A stretch of 64,000 bases of DNA from Thermicanus aegyptius DSM 12793 (GTDB lineage: Bacteria > Bacillota > Bacilli > Thermicanales > Thermicanaceae): positions 3,586,102-3,650,101 of the forward strand of contig NZ_KI783301.1 in the NCBI RefSeq assembly GCF_000510645.1, written 5' to 3'. The position numbers were made by a program, and so were the translations under genes. This document shows, piece after piece, positions 11,128 through 21,329 of this stretch. The notes below the pieces were generated by a model. It was given only the letters and a program-made list of their open reading frames with translations, made no database searches and had not been told where the DNA came from. Each line of letters begins with the position of its first letter. Within the stretch, counting starts at the first letter, position 1.

Positions 11128-13575
11128 ATGATGTTTGGAAGATTTACGGAAAGGGCACAACGGGTTCTCTCCCTGGCCCAGGAAGAAGCGGTTCGCCTCG
11201 GTCATAACAGCATCGGGACGGAGCATATTCTCCTCGGCCTCATCCGAGAGGGAGATGGCATTGCGGCAAAAGCCTTGATGAGCCTGGGACTTAGCCTGGA
11301 GAAGATCCAGGATGAGGTCGAAGCGCTCATCGGCCGAGGGCATGAGAAACCGACCAATACCCCCTACACCCCCCGAGCAAAAAAGGTTATCGAACTCTCG
11401 ATGGATGAAGCTCGGAAATTAGGCCATACCTATGTGGGGACGGAGCATATTCTCCTTGGCCTCATTCGGGAAGGAGAAGGGGTAGCCGCACGGGTCCTGA
11501 ATAACTTGGGAATTAGTTTAAACAAGGCTCGCCAACAAGTCCTTCAACTACTTGGGAACAGTGAAATGCTGGCAGGAAATCCGCAAGGATCCGTCAATAA
11601 ACATGCGAATACGCCGACGTTAGATAGCCTTGCGAGAGATTTGACTGCCATGGCTAAGGATGGGGCCCTTGACCCGGTCGTAGGAAGGGAAAAAGAGATC
11701 GAACGGGTGATTCAGGTATTAAGCCGACGCACCAAGAACAACCCGGTCCTCATCGGTGAGCCGGGGGTCGGAAAGACGGCCATCGCCGAAGGTTTAGCTC
11801 AACGGATTGTGAATAATGAGATACCGGAAACATTAAGGGATAAACGAGTCATGACCCTCGATATGGGAACGGTGGTAGCCGGGACAAAATATCGGGGTGA
11901 GTTTGAAGATCGGCTGAAGAAGATCATGGATGAAATCAGGCAAGCTGGAAACGTGATCCTGTTCATCGATGAATTGCATACATTAATTGGAGCGGGAGGA
12001 GCGGAAGGAGCGATCGATGCTTCCAACATTTTGAAACCTGCTTTAGCCCGGGGCGAATTGCAGTGCATCGGGGCAACCACTTTAGATGAATATCGGAAAT
12101 ATATTGAAAAAGATGCTGCATTGGAACGCCGTTTCCAACCTATTAAGGTAGAAGAACCGACACAAGAGGATACGATTCAGATCTTGAAAGGGCTTAGGGA
12201 TCGTTACGAAGCCCATCATCGGGTAAAGATTACCGATGAAGCCATCGAAGCGGCTGTTCGCCTTTCGGATCGTTACATTACCGACCGTTTCCTTCCCGAT
12301 AAAGCGATTGACTTGATCGATGAGGCTGCTTCCAGAGTTCGCCTCAATGCTTATACCATTCCACCCAATCTGAAACAGATTGAAAAAGAACTGGAGGAAG
12401 TGAAGAAGGAGAAGGACGCTGCGGTACAGAGCCAAGAGTTTGAAAAGGCGGCCGCGTTAAGGGATAAGGAACAGCGCTTGCGGGATTCGTTAGAGCAAAC
12501 GAAGAAAGAATGGAAGGAGAAGCAGGGACAAACCGATTCAGAGGTGACCCCGGAAGATATCGCCCAAGTGGTGGCCAATTGGACCGGCATTCCTGTCGTT
12601 CAACTGCAACAGGAAGAAACGGAGCGCCTGCTTCATATGGAAGATATCTTGCATAAACGGGTGATCGGGCAGGAAGAGGCGGTACGGAGTGTGGCCCGTG
12701 CCATACGACGCGCTCGGGCCGGCCTTAAAGATCCGAAACGGCCGATCGGTTCCTTCATTTTCCTTGGACCTACCGGGGTGGGGAAGACGGAATTGGCCCG
12801 TGCGTTGGCGGAGGCCATGTTTGGGGATGAGGAAGCCATGATCCGGATCGACATGTCCGAATATATGGAGAAACATTCCACCTCCCGGCTTGTCGGCTCT
12901 CCTCCCGGATATGTAGGATATGAAGAAGGGGGACAATTGACGGAGAAGGTACGGCGCAAGCCTTATTCGGTCGTGCTCTTTGACGAGATTGAGAAAGCCC
13001 ATCCGGAAGTATTTAATATTCTGCTGCAGGTATTGGAGGATGGACGTTTAACGGATGGAAAAGGTCGTACCGTAGATTTTCGCAACACGATTATCATCAT
13101 GACATCAAATGTCGGCCAGGAGCTCATTCGCAAGAATACCACCCTCGGGTTTACGGTTCATCAGCAAGAGGCCAATTATGAAAACATGAAGACCAAGGTG
13201 ATGGAAGAACTAAAGAGGACTTTTCGGCCTGAATTCCTGAACCGGATTGATGAGATCATTGTCTTCCATGCTCTGGAAGAGGCTCAGATTAAAGAGATCG
13301 TTCGCTTGATGGCGGAAGAGATCAGGGCCCGCTTAAAGGAGCAAGGCATAGACTTTACGTTATCTGAAGAGGTTGTTTCCTGGATCGCGAAGCAGGGATT
13401 TGATCCCCAATATGGGGCGCGGCCGATTCGCCGTTCTTTGCAGCGGCAAATTGAGGACCGTCTTTCCGAGGAATTACTGAAGGGAACCATTCACAAAGGA
13501 GATGTGGTGCACTTTGACCTTAAGGGGGATGAAATCGTCGTAGCCAGCACCGACCAACAGGCGGTTTCCTCCTGA
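11128..13575 (+). CDS. clpC: ATP-dependent Clp protease ATPase subunit ClpC
   Basis: An AAA+ unfoldase that feeds ClpP and recognises McsB-phosphorylated proteins. 815 residues: two N-terminal Clp repeats (about 1-145), first ATPase module with Walker A GEPGVGKT (210-217), a coiled middle domain (about 400-470), second ATPase module with Walker A GPTGVGKT (547-554), and a C-terminal D2-small domain. Two ATGs are adjacent (11128 and 11131); the MMFGRF start is as in B. subtilis, with GGAGGTG upstream. Last gene of the ctsR operon. Confidence 0.98.
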   Translation: MMFGRFTERAQRVLSLAQEEAVRLGHNSIGTEHILLGLIREGDGIAAKALMSLGLSLEKIQDEVEALIGRGHEKPTNTPYTPRAKKVIELSMDEARKLGHTYVGTEHILLGLIREGEGVAARVLNNLGISLNKARQQVLQLLGNSEMLAGNPQGSVNKHANTPTLDSLARDLTAMAKDGALDPVVGREKEIERVIQVLSRRTKNNPVLIGEPGVGKTAIAEGLAQRIVNNEIPETLRDKRVMTLDMGTVVAGTKYRGEFEDRLKKIMDEIRQAGNVILFIDELHTLIGAGGAEGAIDASNILKPALARGELQCIGATTLDEYRKYIEKDAALERRFQPIKVEEPTQEDTIQILKGLRDRYEAHHRVKITDEAIEAAVRLSDRYITDRFLPDKAIDLIDEAASRVRLNAYTIPPNLKQIEKELEEVKKEKDAAVQSQEFEKAAALRDKEQRLRDSLEQTKKEWKEKQGQTDSEVTPEDIAQVVANWTGIPVVQLQQEETERLLHMEDILHKRVIGQEEAVRSVARAIRRARAGLKDPKRPIGSFIFLGPTGVGKTELARALAEAMFGDEEAMIRIDMSEYMEKHSTSRLVGSPPGYVGYEEGGQLTEKVRRKPYSVVLFDEIEKAHPEVFNILLQVLEDGRLTDGKGRTVDFRNTIIIMTSNVGQELIRKNTTLGFTVHQQEANYENMKTKVMEELKRTFRPEFLNRIDEIIVFHALEEAQIKEIVRLMAEEIRARLKEQGIDFTLSEEVVSWIAKQGFDPQYGARPIRRSLQRQIEDRLSEELLKGTIHKGDVVHFDLKGDEIVVASTDQQAVSS

Positions 13576-13614
13576 TCTAGCGTTTTACATCCGGCAACGG
13601 TCCATTGAGTAGGT

Positions 13615-13642
13615 AGGAGGGGGCGGGAGCCTCCTCCCTTTT
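13615..13642 (+). terminator. Possible terminator after clpC
   Basis: A GC-rich imperfect hairpin (AGGAGGGGGC / GCCTCCTCCCT with a bulge) ends in only four T. Its position right after the operon suits a terminator, but the stem is not perfect. Confidence 0.45.
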
Positions 13643-13811
13643 CATGCCCTCCTTTTCTCCTTCCTCCTCATCGATGTAAACCGATACTTCTCTTTATTCC
13701 TTCGATTAACGAATCCTCCTTGGAATTACGATATTAAAGAATGAAACGTTGTGGAAAAAAATATAAGATAAAGATGAAAGAAAAAAATGAACAGGGAAGG
13801 TTTTTAAACAA

Positions 13812-15170
13812 ATGGGGAAAACCAAAAGTAAATTTGTCTGCCAGCAGTGTGGTTATGAATCGGCGAAATGGATGGGGCGTTGTCCCGGTTGTTCCGAATG
13901 GAATACCATGGTGGAAGAGAGGGAGGAAAAAGAAGAAAAACGATGGCTCTCCCACAGGATGGAAAAGCCCATTCCTTTCAACGAAGTAAAAGGGGAAACC
14001 GCTCCTAGAATTCAGATAGGGTTTAGGGAACTGGACAGGGTATTGGGTGGAGGCATCGTCCCGGGTTCATTTACGCTAGTAGGCGGTGATCCAGGGATCG
14101 GGAAATCGACCCTTCTTTTGCAAGCCACCCATCAGTTTGCCCGGGAAGGGCGGAAGGTTCTCTATGTCTCCGGGGAAGAATCGCCGGCGCAGATCCGTCT
14201 CAGGGGAGAACGGTTAGGGATTAAAAATGAGAATCTCTTTCTCATGGCAGAAACGAACGTCGAAACCATTATTGAAGAGGCAAAAAAATTAAAACCAACC
14301 CTTGTGATTATTGATTCGATTCAGACGATGTTTCTCCCTGAAATCTCCTCCGCACCCGGAAGTGTCTCCCAGGTTCGGGAAACGGCGGCTGCCCTCCTTC
14401 GATTTACAAAACGTGAAGAAATTGCTACCATTTTAGTAGGCCACGTGACGAAACAGGGAGAGATTGCGGGGCCGCGTATTTTAGAACATATGGTGGATAC
14501 GGTTCTCTATTTTGAAGGAGAGGCTCATCACACCTATCGAATTCTGAGAACGGTAAAAAATCGTTTCGGTCCCACCCATGAGATGGGCGTGTTTGAAATG
14601 AAAGAGAAAGGGCTTGTAGAAGTACAAAATCCCTCCGAATTATTTTTATCTGAGCGGTCTCTGGCGGCTGCAGGTGCAAGCATTACCGCCACCATGGAAG
14701 GGACAAGACCCATTTTAGTAGAGATCCAAGCTCTCCTTTCGCCCACCCTTTTCCCGACTCCCCGCAGGGTGGCTACAGGCCTTGACTACAATCGTGTCGC
14801 GATGATCCTTGCCGTATTGGAAAAAAGAGCAGGGATCCTTCTGGGTTCCCAGGACGCTTATGTTAATGTGGTTGGAGGCATGAGGTTAAATGACCCGGCT
14901 GCCGATCTCGCGATTGCATTAAGTTTAGTTTCTAGCTACCGAGATCGCCCCATTCCTTACCATGATCTTCTGATTGGGGAGGTGGGATTGACGGGGGAGA
15001 TCAGAGGGGTGCCCCGTGTTGAGCAGCGAATACAAGAAGCCTATCAGATGGGCATAAAAAGGGTGATTCTCCCGCGTATTAATCTTCAGGGGATCGAATT
15101 TCCGGGGGAAATGAAGGTGAGCGCTGTTGAGACGCTGACAGAGGCAATCGATGAAGTTTTAGGAAGGTAG
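13812..15170 (+). CDS. radA: DNA repair protein RadA
   Basis: A RecA-like ATPase that helps branch migration in homologous recombination. 452 residues: zinc finger with Cys10/13 and Cys24/27, Walker A GGDPGIGKST (91-100), the RadA signature KNRFG (249-253), and a C-terminal Lon-protease-like domain without protease role. The start is the ATG at 13812 with GGAAGG upstream. It is followed 8 nt later by disA, the conserved radA-disA pair; RadA is known to restrain DisA activity in B. subtilis. Confidence 0.97.
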   Translation: MGKTKSKFVCQQCGYESAKWMGRCPGCSEWNTMVEEREEKEEKRWLSHRMEKPIPFNEVKGETAPRIQIGFRELDRVLGGGIVPGSFTLVGGDPGIGKSTLLLQATHQFAREGRKVLYVSGEESPAQIRLRGERLGIKNENLFLMAETNVETIIEEAKKLKPTLVIIDSIQTMFLPEISSAPGSVSQVRETAAALLRFTKREEIATILVGHVTKQGEIAGPRILEHMVDTVLYFEGEAHHTYRILRTVKNRFGPTHEMGVFEMKEKGLVEVQNPSELFLSERSLAAAGASITATMEGTRPILVEIQALLSPTLFPTPRRVATGLDYNRVAMILAVLEKRAGILLGSQDAYVNVVGGMRLNDPAADLAIALSLVSSYRDRPIPYHDLLIGEVGLTGEIRGVPRVEQRIQEAYQMGIKRVILPRINLQGIEFPGEMKVSAVETLTEAIDEVLGR

Positions 15171-15178
15171 GGGTAGCG

Positions 15179-16387
15179 ATGATCGAAGGGAAGGCGGAAA
15201 TGAATAAGGTGGACCCATATAAAGCCGATTCAGCAAAAATAGGGCACGGTAAAGGGGAATCGGCAAAGCCGGATCTCATTAAACAGGAATTGGGAAAAGG
15301 AGAACCGGGGAGGGCAGAACCAAAAAGCGAGGAGATTATGAATCAAGTATTGGCCATGATTGCTCCAGGAACGGAATTACGGGAGGGGTTGGAGAATATC
15401 CTGCGGGCGAAGACCGGTGGCCTTATCGTGGTTGGCGACACACCGGAAGTTCTTTCCCTTTGCGATGGAGGGTTTAATCTTCAATGCGATTTTTCACCGT
15501 CGCACATTTATGAACTGGCGAAGATGGACGGAGCGATCGTATTAAGTGAAGACGCGAAACGAATCATCTATGCCAATACGCAGCTCATCCCCGATTCTTC
15601 GATTCCCTCTTTAGAGACGGGTACGAGGCATCGGACTGCAGAAAGGACTGCGAAGCAGACGGGAAAACTGGTCATCGCCATCTCGCAAAGGAGAAATGTA
15701 ATTACCATCTACAAAGGGAATCTTCGCTACACGTTGAAGGAAATCAGCGTGATCCTGGCGAAAGCAAACCAGGCCTTACAAACCTTGGAGAAATACAAAG
15801 CGGTCCTAGACCAAACCTTAAGCAACCTTTCCGCCTTGGAATTTGAGGAACTGGTTACCCTCCAGGAAGTGGCGATCGTCTTGCAACGAATCGAATTGGT
15901 TCTCCGTATTAAAGGGGAAATTCTTCGGTATATTCGAGAACTGGGGGTAGAAGGGCGGCTGATTCAGATGCAATTGGAAGAACTGGTCGCCAATGTGGAT
16001 GAGGAGGCCATCATGCTGATTCGAGACTACATACGGGAAACAGATCAAAGAAAGCCGGAAGAGATTCTCATGGCCATGAAACAACTTACCTCGGAGGAAA
16101 TCCTGGATCGCCTCAACATACTCCGCGTCCTTGGATATTCCGGAAACAATACGATACTGGATGAACCCATTCAGGCGAGAGGATACAGGCTTCTCCATCG
16201 CATCCCCCGACTGCCCATGGCCATCATTCAGAATCTCATCGTTCATTTTCAGTCATTAACTCGAATCGTTTCTGCCTCCATTGAAGAGCTGGATGAAGTG
16301 GAGGGAATAGGAGAAATCCGGGCTCGGGCCATAAAGGAAGGGTTTAAAAGGATTCAACAACAAGTTTTTTTGGAACGCCATCTCTAA
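15179..16387 (+). CDS. disA: DNA integrity scanning protein DisA, diadenylate cyclase
   Basis: Makes cyclic-di-AMP from two ATP and pauses on branched DNA. From the ATG at 15179 it has 402 residues: DAC domain with DGA (117-119) and RHRTAER (150-156), a helical linker, and C-terminal HhH DNA-binding repeats (VEGIGEIRA). Known homologues are about 350-360 residues. The extra roughly 50 N-terminal residues are rich in Lys, Gly, Glu and Ala with no fold I recognise. An internal ATG at 15338, preceded by GAGGAG, would give 349 residues and align with the usual start, so the true start is uncertain. Confidence 0.93.
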   Translation: MIEGKAEMNKVDPYKADSAKIGHGKGESAKPDLIKQELGKGEPGRAEPKSEEIMNQVLAMIAPGTELREGLENILRAKTGGLIVVGDTPEVLSLCDGGFNLQCDFSPSHIYELAKMDGAIVLSEDAKRIIYANTQLIPDSSIPSLETGTRHRTAERTAKQTGKLVIAISQRRNVITIYKGNLRYTLKEISVILAKANQALQTLEKYKAVLDQTLSNLSALEFEELVTLQEVAIVLQRIELVLRIKGEILRYIRELGVEGRLIQMQLEELVANVDEEAIMLIRDYIRETDQRKPEEILMAMKQLTSEEILDRLNILRVLGYSGNNTILDEPIQARGYRLLHRIPRLPMAIIQNLIVHFQSLTRIVSASIEELDEVEGIGEIRARAIKEGFKRIQQQVFLERHL

Positions 16388-16474
16388 TTTGCTACCTCTA
16401 TGAAACCTTTTTTGAAGACTCTGCGTAATTTAGATAGAAGGATTCCCAACCGGCGCCAAAAAATAAAATAGATA

Positions 16475-16503
16475 TTGACGAGAAATGAAAAATAGTGTAA
16501 AAT
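16475..16503 (+). promoter_or_regulatory. Predicted sigma-A promoter of carD
   Basis: TTGACG (16475-16480), 17-bp spacer, TAAAAT (16498-16503), about 75 nt before the carD start. Confidence 0.7.
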
Positions 16504-16578
16504 GACTATTTCTGAATTTGACACGGCCTGGAGTTTATGATATCCTGTTTATGGATATTCTTTCATAAGGAGGCCCTC

Positions 16579-17076
16579 ATGTTGTTCAATATTGGCGATA
16601 AAGTGGTTTATCCCATGCATGGAGCGGGCATCATCGAATCAATTGAGGAGAAGGAGATCTTAGGCGAGACGAGGCGCTATTATGTGATGCGCATCCCTGT
16701 TGGCAATATGAAAGTAATGATTCCTATGGATAATGTGGAAAGCATTGGCCTCAGGGAAGTTAGCGACCATGAATCGGTCTTAAGGGTGGAAGATATTCTT
16801 ACCAGGGAAGAAACGCCGATGTCCACCAATTGGAACCAGCGTTATCGTGCCAATATGGATAAGGTAAAAAGCGGAGACATTCTCGAAGTGGCAGAAGTTG
16901 TAAAAAACCTGACACTCCGCGAAAGACAGAAGGGTCTCTCAACGGGTGAAAGAAAGATGCTGGATAATGCGAGACAGATTCTCGTAAGTGAGCTGGTATT
17001 GGCGAAGGAGATGGATGCAGAACAGGCGTACCAATGGTTAGAAGATAAAATTCTTCACCGAAATGCGTCCCTGTGA
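16579..17076 (+). CDS. carD: CarD-family transcriptional regulator
   Basis: 165 residues. The N-terminal CarD/TRCF RNA-polymerase-interaction domain is clear (NIGDKVVYPMHGAG... with RYYVMRIP), followed by an all-helical C-terminal domain. CarD proteins bind the RNAP beta subunit and stabilise open complexes, often at rRNA promoters. The ATG at 16579 is chosen because AAGGAGG lies 5 nt upstream; an earlier ATG at 16537 lacks a site and would add unrelated residues. It has its own promoter and is next to a PIN-TRAM gene, as in Bacillus. Confidence 0.92.
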   Translation: MLFNIGDKVVYPMHGAGIIESIEEKEILGETRRYYVMRIPVGNMKVMIPMDNVESIGLREVSDHESVLRVEDILTREETPMSTNWNQRYRANMDKVKSGDILEVAEVVKNLTLRERQKGLSTGERKMLDNARQILVSELVLAKEMDAEQAYQWLEDKILHRNASL

Positions 17077-17128
17077 CGCGTTTTTTCCTTCTCTTTTTGG
17101 TCAATACTAGATGAGGAGGTGAACCAAT

Positions 17129-18208
17129 GTGATTGTCAGAAGAACTGTCCAATTATTTTTCTTGATCTTAGGTGGTGTGCTGGGGTATCATCTGATTCCT
17201 CCCCTTTTTAAGATACTAAATCCATGGCTTAATCTCGGAGATCTGATGTATCAGGAATATATCGGAGCGGCCATTGGGGCTCTTATTTTTCTGGCGGCCG
17301 TTGTTTGGCTCTCAGATTCCTTTGTCCAGGCCTTTAAGTGGGTAGAGGATCGGATCATTCGAATTCACGTCTCGGATCTTCTCTTTGGGACATTAGGTCT
17401 AATCCTTGGCCTTATTATAGCCTTTTTATTATTTCTTCCTTTACAACAAATCCCCTATGTGAATACCTTCCTTCCTGTTTTTATTTCCGTGCTCCTCGGT
17501 TATCTTGGCTTCCAAGTAGGCTATAAGAAAAAGGATGAAATTCTCACCTTTTTATCCATGCCGAAGGGGAAAGATAAAGGGGAGGGAAAAGAGCGTCAGA
17601 CGGAACTAAAGCTTCTCGATACGAGCGTCATCATTGACGGGCGGATTGCCGACATTTGCCATACCGGTTTCCTGGAAGGGACCTTGGTCATTCCCCAATT
17701 TGTTCTGGAAGAGTTACAGCATATTGCGGATTCTTCGGATGTATTGAAGCGGAATCGAGGTCGCCGGGGACTAGATATCTTAAATCGCATTCAAAAGGAA
17801 AAAAATGTTAAAGTAATCATCTACGAACAAGATTTTGAAGAGATACAGGAAGTGGACAGCAAGCTGGTTAAGCTTGCCAAAGTTTTGTCCGGCAAAGTCT
17901 TAACCAATGATTTTAACCTAAATAAAGTGTGCGAGCTACAGGGAATTCCCGTATTAAATATAAACGATTTAGCCAACGCTGTGAAACCCATCGTCTTGCC
18001 GGGAGAGGAGCTAACGGTTCAAGTGATCAAAGACGGGAAAGAACATGGGCAAGGCGTAGCATATCTGGATGATGGAACCATGATCGTCGTCGAAGGGGGA
18101 AAGGACTTCATCGGCGAACATGTGGATGTAATGGTAACCTCCGTTTTGCAAACCTCCGCAGGGAGAATGGTTTTTGCCAAACCGAAGTTGTTGGAGAAGG
18201 CTCTCTAA
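17129..18208 (+). CDS. Membrane-anchored PIN and TRAM domain protein (YacL family)
   Basis: 359 residues. Four hydrophobic spans fill residues 7-24, 43-61, 84-104 and 110-131. A PIN nuclease-like domain follows, starting [11 protein letters not shown] with acidic Asp164, and a TRAM RNA-binding domain ends the protein (about 295-350). This is the layout of B. subtilis YacL. PIN domains usually cut RNA, but no substrate is established that I can name. The start is GTG at 17129 behind GAGGAGGTG; the overlapping ATG at 17127 would stop at once. Confidence 0.9.
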   Translation: MIVRRTVQLFFLILGGVLGYHLIPPLFKILNPWLNLGDLMYQEYIGAAIGALIFLAAVVWLSDSFVQAFKWVEDRIIRIHVSDLLFGTLGLILGLIIAFLLFLPLQQIPYVNTFLPVFISVLLGYLGFQVGYKKKDEILTFLSMPKGKDKGEGKERQTELKLLDTSVIIDGRIADICHTGFLEGTLVIPQFVLEELQHIADSSDVLKRNRGRRGLDILNRIQKEKNVKVIIYEQDFEEIQEVDSKLVKLAKVLSGKVLTNDFNLNKVCELQGIPVLNINDLANAVKPIVLPGEELTVQVIKDGKEHGQGVAYLDDGTMIVVEGGKDFIGEHVDVMVTSVLQTSAGRMVFAKPKLLEKAL

Positions 18209-18244
18209 GCCCGATTTCGTTTTCAATAAAAGTGAGGGGTATTT

Positions 18245-19000
18245 TTGACAAAGAGAGAAGAAGAGCGGGAGAGAAAGAATGGGGAAGAGTTTTTAAACTC
18301 CGATCAGCATAGAACGGGTCTCGTGGTGGTGGCGGCAGGGAACAGCCGCAGGATGGGAGAAGGAATAAGGAAACCTTACTTGCCCCTTGGGCCCCATCCT
18401 CTCCTCATTCATACCCTGCGGGCATTTCAAGAGACTCAGGAGCTTACCAAGAAGGTGCTGGTCATACACCCGGAGGAGCGGGAACGGACGGAGAAACTCC
18501 TCCTGAAATACGGCATAGATGACTACGAACTTGCTGTCGGTGGTGAACTACGGCAGGAAAGTGTACAAAGAGGTCTTTCCTTACTCGGAGATGGGGTAGA
18601 ATACGTCTTAATCCACGATGGAGCCAGGCCTTTTGTTTCCCCATCCCTTCTCAGGCGAATATTGAACCAGGTATGGTTGAGGGGAGCGGTGATCCCGGTC
18701 ATCCCGGTCTTGGATACGGTGAAGAAGGTGGACGCTGAAGGAAGAGTGATTCATTCCGTCGACCGGGAGCTCTTAAGGGCTGCCCAGACTCCCCAGGCTT
18801 TTTCTCTCCCCCTCCTCAAAGAGGTGATGGAGAAAGTGGCGAAGACGGGAGAGATCTACACCGATGAAGCCTCGATGATGGAGAGCATGGGAATTCCTGT
18901 CTACACTGTAGAGGGAGAGAAGATCAATTTTAAGATTACCACACCGGAAGACCTCCTTGTTGCAGAAGCATGGGTGAAAGAAAGGTGGGGAAACTCTTGA
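18245..19000 (+). CDS. ispD: 2-C-methyl-D-erythritol 4-phosphate cytidylyltransferase
   Basis: Third step of the MEP isoprenoid pathway: transfers CMP to methylerythritol phosphate. 251 residues with the nucleotide-binding N terminus [11 protein letters not shown] (about 23-33), HDGARPFV near residue 120, and the ITTPEDL segment near the end. It is somewhat longer than B. subtilis IspD (about 230) because of roughly 20 extra charged N-terminal residues. The start used is TTG at 18245 with GTGAGGGG upstream. The stop overlaps the ispF start. Confidence 0.94.
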   Translation: MTKREEERERKNGEEFLNSDQHRTGLVVVAAGNSRRMGEGIRKPYLPLGPHPLLIHTLRAFQETQELTKKVLVIHPEERERTEKLLLKYGIDDYELAVGGELRQESVQRGLSLLGDGVEYVLIHDGARPFVSPSLLRRILNQVWLRGAVIPVIPVLDTVKKVDAEGRVIHSVDRELLRAAQTPQAFSLPLLKEVMEKVAKTGEIYTDEASMMESMGIPVYTVEGEKINFKITTPEDLLVAEAWVKERWGNS

Positions 19001-19476
19001 GAATTGGCCACGGCTTTGACGTTCACGCCTTTTCACCCCGTCGCCCACTCATTCTAGGAGGGATCGAGATTCCCCATGAAAAAGGGCTGATCGGCCATTC
19101 CGATGCCGATGTTCTTCTACACGCCATTGCCGATGCGATTTTGGGCGCCCTGGCCATGGGAGATATCGGCAAGTTCTTTCCAGACACCGATCCTGCCTAT
19201 AAGGGGGCGGATAGCAAGGAACTATTGCGACATGTTTGGAAGATGGCCAGGGAAAGGGGATATGTGTTAGGCAATCTGGATTGTACCATCCTAGCACAAA
19301 AACCTCGCATCGCTCCTTATATTCCAGCCATGAAACGTACCATAGCCGACATTCTTCAAGGGACTGAGGAGGAGATTAACGTAAAGGCGACGACGACCGA
19401 AAGGCTTGGTTTTGTGGGCAGAGAGGAAGGAATTGCCGCCGAGGCCGTCCTCCTTCTTCGCAGAGAAGGCACGTAA
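18997..19476 (+). CDS. ispF: 2-C-methyl-D-erythritol 2,4-cyclodiphosphate synthase
   Basis: Fifth step of the MEP pathway: cyclises CDP-ME 2-phosphate with loss of CMP. Metal ligands Asp8, His10 and His42 fall exactly where the family has them ([21 protein letters not shown]). The TTG at 18997 is chosen: it overlaps the ispD stop (TTGA), has AAGGTGGGG upstream, and gives 159 residues against 158 in B. subtilis. An in-frame ATG at 18970 would add nine residues. Confidence 0.96.
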   Translation: MRIGHGFDVHAFSPRRPLILGGIEIPHEKGLIGHSDADVLLHAIADAILGALAMGDIGKFFPDTDPAYKGADSKELLRHVWKMARERGYVLGNLDCTILAQKPRIAPYIPAMKRTIADILQGTEEEINVKATTTERLGFVGREEGIAAEAVLLLRREGT

Positions 19477-19527
19477 GGAATAAACCGAAAAAGATGCGGG
19501 TTTTTGTTGTGAAGGTTCGCACGTCTG

Positions 19528-19565
19528 AAAGCACCTCCTTCGTTTTTATGTAGGCGGTGCTTTTT
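19528..19565 (+). terminator. Intrinsic terminator after ispF
   Basis: Stem AAAGCACC (19528-19535) / GGTGCTTT (19556-19563) followed by a T run. It ends the isoprenoid genes before gltX. The gap to gltX (19566-19693) holds no promoter I can call firmly. Confidence 0.85.
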
Positions 19566-19693
19566 CCTTATTCCAACGTTTACTTTTGCATGAGAAAGAG
19601 GTTAAATAGAGTAAGGATCCAGGGATATGACTTAAAGTAAAATCAGTCGCAGAACGTTGATCAGGGAAATCCACATCTTTGGGGGGATAAAGA

Positions 19694-21160
19694 TTGGCGA
19701 ATAACGTGCGAGTCAGATATGCTCCCAGCCCAACCGGGCATTTACATATTGGAGGAGCGCGTACGGCATTATTTAATTATCTTTTTGCGAAACGGTACGG
19801 GGGAAAATTTATCATCCGCATAGAAGATACCGATATGAAACGGCATGTGGCCGATGCGGAACGAAGTCAGTTGGACAACCTTCGTTGGCTGGGGATCGAA
19901 TGGGATGAGAGCGTGGATAAAGATGGGGGGTATGGTCCTTACCGTTCCATGGAGCGTCTACATCTCTACCAACCCTTCTTGGAACGATTATTGGCTGAGG
20001 GAAAGGCGTATCCATGTTTTTGTAGCGAAGAGGAATTACTGGCGGAAAGGGAGGCGCAGCGAGCCGCTGGGGAAACACCCCGTTATTCCGGGAAGTGCAG
20101 TCTCCTTTCCCCAGAGGAAAGGGAGCGAAGAATGGCCGAAGGAATCCCCTACGCGATCCGTTTCCGTGTTCCTAAAGGGGTGGAGCTTTCTTTCACCGAT
20201 TTGATCCGGGGGTTTGTTTCTTTTCGCTCCGATGATATCGGTGATTTTGTCATTGTAAAACAGGATGGAGCGCCGACGTATAATTTTGCCGTTACCATAG
20301 ACGATATGCTGATGGAGATCTCCCACGTGATACGGGGTGAAGAACACCTTTCCAACACACCTCGCCAGCTTCTCATCTATCGGGCGCTCGGGGCAAAAGC
20401 GCCTGAATTCGCCCACCTGCCTCTCATCCTAAACCAAGATCGCCAGAAGATGAGTAAGCGGGATGAATCGATCATACAATTCGTGGAACAGTATCGGGAG
20501 ATGGGGTATCTGCCCGAGGCCATCATTAACTTCTTAAGCCTCCTGGGTTGGTCTCCGGAGGGAGAACGAGAGATTTTTTCATTAAAAGAGCTGGAAGAAA
20601 TTTTTAGCATTGAGCGGGTTTCCAAAAGTCCTGCCGTCTTTGACACGGATAAGCTGGCATGGATGAACAATCACTACATGAAGGAGGCCGATCCGGCCCT
20701 GATCACGGAGCAGGCTCTACCCCATCTTGTGAAAGCCGGATATATTGAAGAACCGATCACGGAGGAGAAGAGGAGATGGGTGGGGCAACTTGTGGCTCTC
20801 TATCAGGAAAAGTTGCATTACGCCGCAGAGATCGTTCCATTCACCAAGATGTTCTTTGAAGAACCTTCCTCGTGGGATGACGAAGCGATGGAAATCATGA
20901 ACGGTTCGGGAGTGAGGGAGGTCCTTTCTTCCTTTCTTCGAAAACTGGAGGAGGAGAAGGGATTTACCCCTGAGAATGTGAAGGAATTACTAAAAGAAGT
21001 ACAAAAGGAAACAGGCCAAAAGGGGAAAAATCTCTTCATGCCCATTCGTGTGGCGGCGACGGGAGAGGTGTATGGCCCCGACTTAAACCATACGCTCTCC
21101 CTCCTGGGAAGGGAGAACGTAAAGAAACGTCTCCTTGCTTCCTTGTCAAAGACCAAATAA
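19694..21160 (+). CDS. gltX: Glutamyl-tRNA synthetase
   Basis: Class I aminoacyl-tRNA synthetase, 488 residues. HLHIG (16-20) is the HIGH motif and KMSKR (252-256) the second ATP-binding motif; the C-terminal anticodon-binding domain is helical. In Bacillota this enzyme usually also charges tRNA-Gln with Glu for later amidation (family knowledge). The start is TTG at 19694 behind GGGGGG. Its last codons contain the promoter for the cysE T-box transcript. Confidence 0.97.
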   Translation: MANNVRVRYAPSPTGHLHIGGARTALFNYLFAKRYGGKFIIRIEDTDMKRHVADAERSQLDNLRWLGIEWDESVDKDGGYGPYRSMERLHLYQPFLERLLAEGKAYPCFCSEEELLAEREAQRAAGETPRYSGKCSLLSPEERERRMAEGIPYAIRFRVPKGVELSFTDLIRGFVSFRSDDIGDFVIVKQDGAPTYNFAVTIDDMLMEISHVIRGEEHLSNTPRQLLIYRALGAKAPEFAHLPLILNQDRQKMSKRDESIIQFVEQYREMGYLPEAIINFLSLLGWSPEGEREIFSLKELEEIFSIERVSKSPAVFDTDKLAWMNNHYMKEADPALITEQALPHLVKAGYIEEPITEEKRRWVGQLVALYQEKLHYAAEIVPFTKMFFEEPSSWDDEAMEIMNGSGVREVLSSFLRKLEEEKGFTPENVKELLKEVQKETGQKGKNLFMPIRVAATGEVYGPDLNHTLSLLGRENVKKRLLASLSKTK

Positions 21161-21171
21161 GAAGTTACAAT
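21143..21171 (+). promoter_or_regulatory. Predicted sigma-A promoter of the cysE-cysS operon
   Basis: TTGTCA (21143-21148), exactly 17 bp, TACAAT (21166-21171), overlapping the end of gltX. The start point would be near 21178, giving a leader of about 425 nt before cysE. Confidence 0.7.
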
Positions 21172-21329
21172 AGAACCAACTCCACAGAGGGATCGCTATA
21201 AAAGGGGAGGACGAGGATGCCTGCGCCTCATCGCTGTCCTAACCGTGGGATGAAGGAGTGGAGGCATGGCATGCGATCCGGCTTCATTTCGTGTTCCTTT
21301 TCTAAGGAGATTGGATGTAAGGATCATAA

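Noticed and set aside
19580-19608. TTTACT-17-TTAAAT before gltX as its promoter
   Set aside because: Both boxes match consensus in only about four of six positions; not firm enough to list.
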